A DNA stretch of 64,000 nt from Plazaster borealis (taxonomy: Eukaryota > Echinodermata > Asteroidea > Forcipulatida > Labidiasteridae): contig JAJGQC010000613.1 in assembly GCA_021014325.1 (NCBI GenBank), positions 1 to 64,000 on the forward strand, in the 5' to 3' direction. The notes beneath the pieces are model-generated. The model was not told the origin of the DNA. It worked only from the letters and a program-made list of their open reading frames with translations, and searched no databases. Of the stretch, positions 13,301 through 25,300 are shown in pieces; the stretch's first letter is position 1, and each line of letters begins with the position of its first letter. The translations under genes and the position numbers were made by a program.

Positions 13301-16300
13301 ATTCAAAGTCGTATTTCGAGGAAACAAAAGCTTTTTTTTAGGGAACGAAATCTCCTTTCGAGCTAACGAAAGTATATTTCTTGCGAACAAAATCATATTT
13401 CGGGGAAATTAATGCGTATCTTCAGGGAACGAAAGCGTATTTCTGTGGAACTTAATCGTATTACGGGGGAAAGAAAGCGTTTTAAAGGGAACGTGAACCT
13501 ATTTTTCTAGAAATAATATATTTTGTTACTTATCTATTTTGTTGGAATTTTGTGTGTCGAGGGATGCAATAGAAATTTCGAGTGAGGTCTTTTTGTCTAC
13601 CTTTTAATTTTTTTTATTTTTTTTTTGGGGGGGGGCTCGTTTTTTGTCACAAATATTGTTTAAACTAATTGCACCGTCAATATAAAAGTGGTATTCCTAT
13701 GTATTGACATAAATCTTATTTAAGAACCAGAAATTTGGTACAAATCGGGTCAAGTAACGTACACAGAGTATTGACAAGTTGCGATTTTGAAACAACGGAT
13801 TCGATCAGCGAGGTGTACCGACTAGCAAACCCGCAATAACAACAACGTATAGTTGGTGGTCTGGCTCCCACCCTCCCAATTGATCATGAGCTTCCAGGTA
13901 CAGCTATCTCTTGGCTAGTGCGCTAGCACCGCCGAGATACTCTGCTCGCCAGCTACACGACTGCCCCTGTGTCGCGTGTAGCGAATCCCCACGCTGTGCA
14001 CTGTAATACACGCTTCCGTTGCTCGAACTCTCTGAAATAAAATATTACGTTCGATTTTTGTGTACTATTTACAACTTGTATCCATAATTTGAATACCTAT
14101 TTTTGTGTGTCAATATTCATGAATTATTGTTTAAAAAACAGAGTTTAATTCGGTGCAATAATTAATGTTTATACGGCTGGAAGTAAAACTAACTCCGAAG
14201 ATCACGAGGGTTATCCGAACCAAAAAAGTGGTTCGGATAACCCACGTGACCTTTGTTTTTTGAAAAATGCGTAAAAACGGCCAAATTTGATGGTTTATTT
14301 TCTCAATTGTTCTTCTCCATTCCTGAAAGACCTTCAGAGTCATGTTTTAGTGTATTTTGTAGCCTAAATAGCCCAACGAAGCCGGTGTGTCCCTTTAAGG
14401 AGCGTAGCTGCTTATATATTTTTGTTCCATAAGCACTTCTGTTCATCCAGATTACGTGCCTTTTGGTTACGTGTAATCAAAGGTTTACTGCTTGACATTT
14501 CAATCGAGTGCACAAATACTCTTCATCTAATTACGCCAGACACCTGTCCAGGTCATATCAAAAATATTGTAGTAGAGTCGTCTACCAGGCGTCATCATTT
14601 TACCTAGTGGACAAACTAAAAAGTAGTTTGTTTCCCTTCAATGGGTTAAACCAATAATTATAGCGCACCAACGGTGACCCAGTATAAAAATATAAAGTCA
14701 TGTTATTGATAATGTCAAAATAAACAAATTTGCAAAGTTTTCTAGCATTTGGTTAATCACTCGGAAATTATAAGAAACATACGATTTGTTACCAGAAAAA
14801 TGCAATGAGACTATACTAAAAAGTCTCTAAAAGGTATTTTTTTGAAATTCCTTTACGTTATCATGTGCAACATGTTGAAATGAACATTGGAGAACTTTGG
14901 AAATTACGGAGGGGGAACTAAGTGCCCCCCCCCCCTTCACGTCCCCATTAGTAAAAACAAACTATCCGGTCCTGGTAGGGTTCAGTACGATATTGTTTTA
15001 GGGGTAGGCCTATTTAGTTAGCATAATCAGTATTGTAAAGAGCAACATTTGATATAATTTCCAAATACCATCACTTGCAAATAAAAAGGCACTGGCAAAA
15101 TGCGGTTGTAATTTAGACCCACACATTGCATCCGATGATTTAAATTGTTCTATTTCAGATTATTGCGGTTCACCAAACATTACAGTTGGAACAACACCAG
15201 TCAATCTGACGTCACCAGGCTATCCAAGGTTAAATCCATCACCAATAGATTGCCGTTGGGAGATCAGGGCTCCAGACTGGGTATCTGTGGTGGTGTCCGT
15301 ACACGATTTGTACGAAAAAGAGGGATATTACTTTGTTTGCTTTGATGGCACCCTTCGTGATGGACACAACTCGACATTTAATCTCAGTGCATTCACACGA
15401 CCGAAGTCCATTGCGTTTACCTCATCAAAGACAATTTCTCTCCGTTTCACAAGTGACGATACGAGCAACACAGCAACGAGGTTTCTTTTTCAACTTAAAG
15501 GCACCAATGGTAATACCATCGGTAATAATATACAAATATTGAAGTTCCATTATCTAATAAATGTGGACCTATTTTTACTTTAAAAAAACGTTATTTTATG
15601 CAATTATAAGTTGTCATCAACTATACATTTCTCTCTAAGAAACAAACTTGATATGCGTTCGAAAGTGCCTTCCGCTGCTTCCAAAATACCCTCAGAAACA
15701 TGTAAAATTAAGATAGTTAACAAGATGTCGACGTTCACTCTAGGCATAGGAAGCGGATCTTGTATACTTTGTAAAACAAGTTAAATTTAAAAAAGTTACC
15801 CCAACCCTTTATTCAGTGAACGTACCAGAAGAAAAAAAATAGTAATTAAAATCACATTGTTATGGCTTGAGCATCTCCAAATAATATAATTTATATTATT
15901 GTCACAAATTGCACTTATTTCCTCTTCTAATGCGTTTGGAGTTTAACCCTTTTTTAACTACTGTTTTGGCAACAACTTTTTGTTCTGTATTTGTTTACTT
16001 GCTCTGTTTTTTTTATACTTTTTTGGTTTGCTTTGTTCAATTGTTACATTTCAATTGAATTATTGACTCATTTAGTATAATGTTTACATCGTGAACACGG
16101 AAACCGAGATCTCTACCTGCAGTGTGTTGTGAACCATGTAAAGCACGTTGAGATTTGTCACCTCTTAAAAAAAAGGTCCATACCAGTGTTTGCCACCGTG
16201 CCGCTCTAAAAGTCAATGATTAAACAAAAAACTGTAAATATATATGATCCACCGGTCATGCTTACTAGAGCAGCAATGAAAATACTGTGCGTAATGGGCC

Positions 16301-19300
16301 TGTCACACCATGGCGTATCGCCTGAACGTATGCCAACGTATGCGAAATATCGAAAATACGTTGGTGTACGCTGATATAAGTTTGGAGTAAGTTGGGGATA
16401 CGTCGTTTTCGTAAAGAGCACGCTGTGATACGCTGTAAAAAATTTGAACACGTCGAGCCCGCGAAAAATTATTGAGCATGTTCAAAATTTATCGGCGTAC
16501 TGAACGTGTGCTTCATACGTTCTGCATAAGTTCCCTGTAAGTTCGTGGTACGTTAGACATACGTTGACATACCTTGACACGCTGACATACGTTAGAGGAA
16601 CGTTACTCGTAGGTTGGTATACGTTGATGTACGTGGGCTAATTATACGTTATACAGAGGCATAGGTCACGTGTTCGTTGTACAAATGCTACGAATGCGTT
16701 AAGCATACGTTACTCATACGCACGCATGTACGCTGTGATACGCTGTCATAACTTTGTTATAAGTTAGTGATACGCTATCAATACATTCGTCATACGCTAT
16801 GTATACGTTCAATACGCTATGGATACGTCCTGTCCAACACCGATGTCGACTTTTCCGATGCGATTCGTTGGGAAGTTGGACGTTCTTGGACTTTGACAAT
16901 TTTCGAACTACTTTGTGTATACGTCGGCATACGTTCAGGCGATACGCCATGGTGTGATAGTGTATGTTAGGTCCCGAGACTGCTTGTAGATGTCGACGTA
17001 ACAAATAATATGTTAATAGTTTGAACAAAATAAAATTGATTTTTTTCTTCTTTTTCTGAGTTTGTTTTATGCTAATGGTTTACTCATTTCGTGAAAATGG
17101 TGACGACGTTGCACATTTCGGTCTCTATATTAGATACAACTTCCTGCCCCTTCGAGGATGACTTCGATTGTAGAAACGGGTTTTGTGTTAATCCAGAGGC
17201 AAGGTGTGATGGTTGGCGTGACTGCCGATTCGGTCCAGAAGACTCATCTGTGGATGAAGATGATTGTGGTGAGGACCGTATTGTTAATCTGCATTATGTT
17301 TGGATGTTAAGGAGCGTAGCTGCTTATAAACTTTGGGAAGATGTTCCGTAAGCATTTCCGTTCATCCAGATTACGTGCCTTTTGGTTGTGTGTAATCAAA
17401 GGTTTACTGCTTGACATTTCAATCGAGTGCAACAATAGTCTTCATCTAATTACGCCAGACACCTGTCCAGGTCATATCAAAAATATTGTAGAGTCGTCTA
17501 CCAGGCGTCATCATTGTACCCTGTACAATGGGATAAACCTATAAATATAGCGCACCAACGGTGACCCAGTATACAAATATAAAGTCATGTTATTGATGAT
17601 GTCAAAATAAACAACTTTGCAAAGTTTTCTAGCATTTGGTTAATCACTCGGAAATTATAAGAAACATACGATTTGTTACCAGAAAAATGCAATGAGACTA
17701 TACTAAAAAGTCTCTAAAAGGTATTTTTTTGAAATTCCTTTACGTTATCATGTGCAACATGTTGAAATGAACATTGGAGAACTTTGGAAATTACGGAGGG
17801 GGAACTAAGTGCCCCCCCCCCTTCACGTCCCCATTAGTAAAAACAAACTATCCGGTCCTGGTAGGGTTCAGTACGATATTGTTTTAGGGGTAGGCCTATT
17901 TAGTTAGCATAATCAGTATTGTAAAGAGCAACATTTGATATAATTTCCAAATACCATCACTTGCAAATAAAAGGCACTGGCAAAATGCGGTTGTAATTTA
18001 GACCCACACATTGCATCCGATGATTTAAATTGTTCTATTTCAGATTATTGCGGTTCACCAAACATTACAGTTGGAACAACACCAGTCAATCTGACGTCAC
18101 CAGGCTATCCAAGGTTAAATCCATCACCAATAGATTGCCGTTGGGAGATCAGGGCTCCAGACTGGGTATCTGTGGTGGTGTCCGTACACGATTTGTACGA
18201 AAAAGAGGGATATTACTTTGTTTGCTTTGATGGCACCCTTCGTGATGGACACAACTCGACATTTAATCTCAGTGCATTCACACGACCGAAGTCCATTGCG
18301 TTTACCTCATCAAAGACAATTTCTCTCCGTTTCACAAGTGACGATACGAGCAACACAGCAACGAGGTTTCTTTTTCAACTTAAAGGCACCAATGGTAATA
18401 CCATCGGTAATAATATACAAATATTGAAGTTCCATTATCTAATAAATGTGGACCTATTTTTACTTAAAAAAAACGTTATTTTATGCAATTATAAGTTGTC
18501 ATCAACTATACATTTCTCTCTAAGAAACAAACTTGATATGCGTTCGAAAGTGCCTTCCGCTGCTTCCAAAATACCCTCAGAAACATGTAAAATTAAGATA
18601 GTTAACAAGATGTCGACGTTCACTCTAGGCATAGGAAGCGGATCTTGTATACTTTGTAAAACAAGTTAAATTTAAAAAGTTACCCCAACCCTTTATTCAG
18701 TGAACGTACCAGAAGAAAAAAAATAGTAATTAAAATCACATTGTTATGGCTTGAGCATCTCCAAATAATATAATTTATATTATTGTCACAAATTGCACTT
18801 ATTTCCTCTTCTAATGCGTTTGGAGTTTAACCCTTTTTTAACTACTGTTTTGGCAACAACTTTTGTTCTGTATTTGTTTACTTGCTCTGTTTTTTTTATA
18901 CTTTTTTGGTTTGCTTTGTTCAATTGTTACATTTCAATTGAATTATTGACTCATTTAGTATAATGTTTACATCGTGAACACGGAAACCGAGATCTCTACC
19001 TGCAGTGTGTTGTGAACCATGTAAAGCACGTTGAGATTTGTCACCTCTTAAAAAAAAGGTCCATACCAGTGTTTGCCACCGTGCCGCTCTAAAAGTCAAT
19101 GATTAAACAAAAACTGTAAATATATATGATCCACCGGTCATGCTTACTAGAGCAGCAATGAAAATACTGTGCGTAATGGGCCTGTCACACCATGGCGTAT
19201 CGCCTGAACGTATGCCAACGTATGCGAAATATCGAAAATACGTTGGTGTACGCTGATATAAGTTTGGAGTAAGTTGGGGATACGTCGTTTTCGTAAAGAG

Positions 19301-22300
19301 CACGCTGTGATACGCTGTAAAAAATTTGAACACGTCGAGCCCGCGAAAAATTATTGAGCATGTTCAAAATTTATCGGCGTACTGAACGTGTGCTTCATAC
19401 GTTCTGCATAAGTTCCCTGTAAGTTCGTGGTACGTTAGACATACGTTGACATACGTTGACACGCTGACATACGTTAGAGGAACGTTACTCGTAGGTTGGT
19501 ATACGTTGATGTACGTGGGCTAATTATACGTTATACAGAGGCATAGGTCACGTGTTCGTTGTACAAATGCTACGAATGCGTTAAGCATACGTTACTCATA
19601 CGCACGCATGTACGCTGTGATACGCTGTCATAACTTTGTTATAAGTTAGTGATACGCTATCAATACATTCGTCATACGCTATGTATACGTTCAATACGCT
19701 ATGGATACGTCCTGTCCAACACCGATGTCGACTTTTCCGATGCGATTCGTTGGGAAGTTGGACGTTCTTGGACTTTGACAATTTTCGAACTACTTTGTGT
19801 ATACGTCGGCATACGTTCAGGCGATACGCCATGGTGTGATAGTGTATGTTAGGTCCCGAGACTGCTTGTAGATGTCGACGTAACAAATAATATGTTAATA
19901 GTTTGAACAAAATAAAATTGATTTTTTTTTTTTCTTCTTTTTTTCTGAGTTTGTTTTATGCTAATGGTTTACTCATTTCGTGAAAATGGTGACGACGTTG
20001 CACATTTCGGTCTCTATATTAGATACAACTTCCTGCCCCTTCGAGGATGACTTCGATTGTAGAAACGGGTTTTGTGTTAATCCAGAGGCAAGGTGTGATG
20101 GTTGGCGTGACTGCCGATTCGGTCCAGAAGACTCATCTGTGGATGAAGATGATTGTGGTGAGGACCGTATTGTTAATCTGCATTATGTTTGGATGTTAAG
20201 GAGCGTAGCTGCTTATAAACTTTGGGAAGATGTTCCGTAAGCATTTCCGTTCATCCAGATTACGTGCCTTTTGGTTGTGTGTAATCAAAGGTTTACTGCT
20301 TGACATTTCAATCGAGTGCAACAATAGTCTTCATCTAATTACGCCAGACACCTGTCCAGGTCATATCAAAAATATTGTAGAGTCGTCTACCAGGCGTCAT
20401 CATTGTACCCTGTACAATGGGATAAACCTATAAATATAGCGCACCAACGGTGACCCAGTATACAAATATAAAGTCATGTTATTGATGATGTCAAAATAAA
20501 CAACTTTGCAAAGTTTTCTAGCATTTGGACAATCACTCGGAAATTGTGAGGAACATACGATTTGTTACCAGAAAAATGCAACAAGACTATAAAAAGCCCC
20601 TTTAAAGGTAACGTTTTTAAATTCCTTTACGTTATTATTTGCAACATGTTGAAATGAACATTGGAGAACTTTAGAAAATACGAAGGGGAAACTAAGTTTC
20701 CCCCTCCCCCTCCACGTCCCCGTTAGTAAAAACAAATTATCCGGTCCTGGTAGGGTTCAGTACGATATTGTTTTAGGGGTAGGCCTATTTAGTTAGCATA
20801 ATCAGTATTGTACAGAGCAACATTTGATATAATTTCCAATTACCATCACATGCAAATGTAATTAAATCAGCTAAAAATATGTAAGGTGCCGCAAATCGTT
20901 AACAATAAACCGGTTAGCTAAACTACCTGTCCCATCAAATGAAACACCACCCCATGATTCGCATTACACTGCTGTGTCAATGGCACTGTAAACCAAGGCT
21001 CCTTCTCAAAGTATGTCGGGCTCCGAAAATCAACTGAATAGAACAGGCACTGGCAAAACTCAGTGGAAATTTAGACCCACACATTGCATCCGATGATTTA
21101 AAACTCTTCTTTTTCAGGTTATTGTGGTTCACCAAACATTACAGTTGGAACAACTCCAGTCAATCTGACGTCACCAGGCTATCCAGGGGGCTATCCATCA
21201 CCAGTATTTTGCCGTTGGGAGATCAGAGCTCCAGACTGGATATATGTGGTGGTGTCCGTACAAGATTTTTACGTAGAAGAGGGATATGACTTGGTTTACT
21301 TTGAGGGCACCCTTCGTGATGGACACACCGCGACATTTATTCTCAGTGGATTCACACGACCGAAGTACCTTGCATTTACCTCATCAAAGACAATTTCTCT
21401 CCGTTTCACAAGTGACGCTTCGGTAACAAATAAAGGTTTTCTTCTGCAACTTCAAGGCACCAATGGTAGTACCATAGGTAGTAATATACAAATAATGAAG
21501 TTCCATTATTTAATAAATATGGAAACAATTTATTTTTTTTAAACACTTTTAGATGCAATTGTTAGTTGTCATCAACTATGCATTTCTTTCTAAGAAACAA
21601 CTTGACATGCGTTCGAAAGTGCCTTCCGCTGCTTCCAACATATCTTTAGAAACATTTAAATGGAAGATACTGAACAAGATGTCGACGTTCACTCTAGTCA
21701 TAACAAGCGGATCTTGTGTATTACTTTATTTTGTAAGACAAAATTAAATGGGTATTCAGTGATTCGTAATCCCTAATGAACGTACCAAAAGTAAAACAAT
21801 GGTAATTAAAATCACCTTGTTATGGCTTGACCATCTCCAAATAATACAATTTATATCGTCACAAATTGCACTTATTTCATCTTCTATGCGTTTTGAGTTT
21901 AACCCTTTTTTAAACTGCTGTTTCGGCAACAAATTTTGGTCTGTATTTGTTAACTCGTTCTGTTCTGTTCGGGGTGTCATGTGGCCGAGTGGTTTAGAGC
22001 ATCGAATTCCAGTTCCGATGGTTAAGTCGTCGGGGTGTGGGTTCGAATTCTGGTCATGACACTTGTATCCTTGAGCAAGATACTTCACTATAATTTTTTC
22101 TCTTCACCCAGGGGTATAAATGGGGTTGATATTGTGTTTGAAAAAGCCTTCTGAGCGCCACGGCAGCTCGGGGCTGTATACTCCCAGGAGCTGAGAAAGA
22201 TTATAGGAATGTTATTGGCCCAATAACCAGGGCCCTAATGTAAAGCGCATTGAGACGTTATTGGGTCATTCCATGTCAGACCAACGCACTTTTTTACCTT

Positions 22301-25300
22301 ATGTCTTCTGATTTTGATAAAAATTGCTGTGCTTGTAGGACCTAATGAGCAATGAATGCACACCAATTTTTAGCCCGATCCGACCTACCATGTGGTCAGG
22401 GCAGAAACCACAAAAATGACATTTTTTGAGTAAAACACCACCCTTTTGGTACAAATATGTCAAAACCATGTCAATTTTCATCGAATATATGCAAATTTGG
22501 TATTAAAATAATGAGAATTGCATGCTCAATTCAATTCTTTTGTCAAAAATAAATTTTGTGAAAAGTAGGTCACCGTGACCTTTAATATGTCATCATGACC
22601 TTTGACCCAATTTTTGTAATAATGTATCATTCCGAAAATCAACGAAATTAAAATGAATTGATAGAGCATGTCTTCCTTTATCAGAATCCACTAAGAAATA
22701 CTTGGGCTCTATAAAATTTACAACTTTGTGACTATTTTTGTACAGTTGTTAGGTTATAAATTAGTCAATTTATAGATTTTACATTAGAAATCCACTAACA
22801 CAACTTACTGTTGTTACTAAAATTATTCTTGGTTGGGGAATTTCTCATGTTGAGGGCTGATGTGGTCTAACCAGAATCATACTTTAAATTATCAGCTGTG
22901 GAGTACCCAGGATTTGGCTATTTAAAAGAAGAAAAAAAATCCTTCAAATTTCTTTAAAAATAAATGACCAAAAAATCAAACAAACAAATTGACAAGCTGT
23001 ATTCGTAGGCTTAGATAAATATTCCAGGAATACAGTTTGATTTTGTGGACAAGAGTGAAGTGCAACAGTGCTGAGAATTCCTTAAGAGTCGTTTTTCATC
23101 AGCAGTGACTGTTCAGGGTACGCAACAGTTCCATGCTTTCTACCCGCACCCAGTTCAGCGGACTCACATCCAGGTGAAATTCATTTAAAAGGAACAAAAT
23201 GCCAAGTCTGTGAGAGTCATTAAATTTTAAGAAGCGCAGTGAAGAATGCGTAAGGTAACTTTGTTGCGATTTTGAGTATTATCTTAAGCAAACCTGAATC
23301 CTACATGTAGATCCTGATTAGTCTATCCATAGTAACAACACTCTGATAACAGGCCCGTAGGAAGCTCAAATACATTGGTCAGGCCCATTTGAGAACCAGT
23401 GTTAGGAGTCAATGTGAGCGCGAAGCCATTAAGGCGTGGGGTCCGGGGCCCGCTTAATGTTTCATTCTAGATGCTCTTTGGTGCAATATGACGTAACTCC
23501 TGGTTACTTTTCCCTCACTTTTTGCGCCAGTTATAAAATTCATTTTTACTGGTTTAATCTCTAATAAAAAAAAATTAAGTACTCATAGCGCGAAGCCATT
23601 ACGGCTTGGAATCCATGGCCCGCTTAAGGGCCCTGGGAAACTTTTCATTCTAGATGCTCTGTGGTGCAATATGATGTAATTCCTGGCCACTTTTCACTCA
23701 CTTTTTGAGCAAACTATACGATTCATTTTGTATTGGTTTACTTTCTAGATTTCTTAAGTACTCATATTTCCATCTTCAATCGCCTATAGCTAGCTAAGGT
23801 ATAGAATCGCCAGCGCAGAACAAAAAATGAACTTGTTACTATATAAGTTTTATTTCCAAGATTTTTTTTTTTTTTTTCTTGTTTTCACTTGATTCCGGTG
23901 GGAAGGGGGAAAAAAATAAAAAAGGAAAACAATAAATATATATAAATACCTAAAATATTGGTACGGCCATGGCTGTACTGGTCGTACCGCTTCCTACGGC
24001 CCTGTATAATATTGCACAGTTGTATTGCACAACTGTATTGTGTGCTTTTATTTCCTGCTGCATGCACACTATGCACGAACATCCTCACCACAAACGATTC
24101 GCTGTCAAGTTTGCGTGAAGATAAATTCGCTATCCCACTTGCGCTCGTGGAACACAGAATAATGTAGTGCGTCGGTGGCATATGGGTCACAGCAGCATTG
24201 CATTACTTCGTATTCCAAACGTGCTCGTGGGATAACTAAATAGCAGTGGCGCAACCGAGGGAGGGGGGAGGGGGGTCAGGGGGCTTGAGCACACCCCCTC
24301 CAAGGTTGTCAATTTGTTTGTTTGCTTTTTTGTCATTTATTTTTACAATCTTCTTAAGAAATTTGAAGAAAAAAAATAAGCGCCCCCCAAAAAAAAAATA
24401 ATAATAATAATCCTGGGTATGCCACTGCTGATAATTTAAAGTATGGTTCTAGTTAGACCATATCAGCCCCCAACATGAGAAATTCCCCAACCAAGAATAA
24501 TTTTAGTAACAATTGAAACAGAACAGTAAGATGTGTTGGTGGATTTCTAATGTAAAATCTATAAATTGACTAATTTATATAACCTAACAACTGTACAAAA
24601 ATAGTCATTAAGTTGTAAATTTTAAAGAGCCCAAGTATTTCTTAGTGGATTATGATAAAGGAAGACATGCTCTATCAAGTCATTTTAATTTCGTTGATTT
24701 TCGGAATGATACATTATTGGATAAATTGGGTCAAAGGTCACAATAACATATTAAAGGTCACGGTGACCTACTTTTCACAAAATTTATTTTTGACAAAAAA
24801 ATTGAATTGAGCATGCAATTTTCATTATTTTAATACCAAATTTGCATATATTCGATGAAAATTGACATGGTTTTGACATATTTGTACCACAAGGGTGGTA
24901 TTTTACTCAACTCAAAAAATGTCAATTTTTTGTGGTTTCTGCCCTGACCATATGGTAGGTCGGATCGGGCTAAAAATTGGTGTGCATTCATTGCTCATTA
25001 GGACCTACAAGCAAGGCAATTTTTATCAAAATCGGAAGACATAAGGTAAAAAAGTGCGTTGGTCTGACATGGAATAACCCTATTGTGAAATGCGCTATAT
25101 AAGAACTAGTTATTATTATTTATTATTATTACCGTGTCGCTCTAAGTGTCAATGATTAAACATAAAAAATGCAATATAGTGATCCACCGGTCATACTTAC
25201 TAGAGTAGCAATGAAAATACTGTGCGTTAGGTCCCAAGACTGCTTGTAAATGTTGACGTAACAAATGTGTTAATAATTTGAAGAAAACAAAAATGATTTT

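Larger units (their letters stand above)
12666..14394. mobile_element. TTAA-flanked TIR element, 1.7 kb
   Basis: The element lies between TTAA 12662-12665 and 14395-14398, which matches a TTAA target duplication within the intron text ATGTTAAGGAGCGTA seen in other cassettes. The ends are AGGGACGCACCGG and CCGGTGTGTCCCT. The interior holds degenerate tandem repeats (13000-13500), a G-run and a hairpin at 14209-14241, and no transposase that I can recognise. Probably non-autonomous and piggyBac-like by target site. Confidence 0.75.
14735..17624 (+). repeat. Cassette 5: first copy of a ~2.9-kb tandem duplication
   Basis: Near-identical to 17625-20513 (offset about 2,885-2,889 bp). It covers CUB exon, MITE, LDLa exon and the start of the next intron. 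Differences are mostly one-base length changes in homopolymers and rare substitutions (for example ACATACCTTG here and ACATACGTTG in the second copy). The first-CUB stub present in other cassettes is deleted between CCAGACACC and TGTCCAGGTC. Confidence 0.85.
17625..20513 (+). repeat. Cassette 6: second copy of the ~2.9-kb tandem duplication
   Basis: Same content and order as 14735-17624, including the MITE, so the duplication came after the MITE inserted. At its right end the sequence joins the older cassette 7 at about 20521, where AGCATTTGGTT in copies 1 and 2 becomes AGCATTTGGAC. Confidence 0.85.

Noticed and set aside
23885..24190. Opposing ORFs in the core of the fold-back element as a transposase
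   Set aside because: Too short, no DDE/D-type motif or other transposase feature, and rich in low-complexity sequence.
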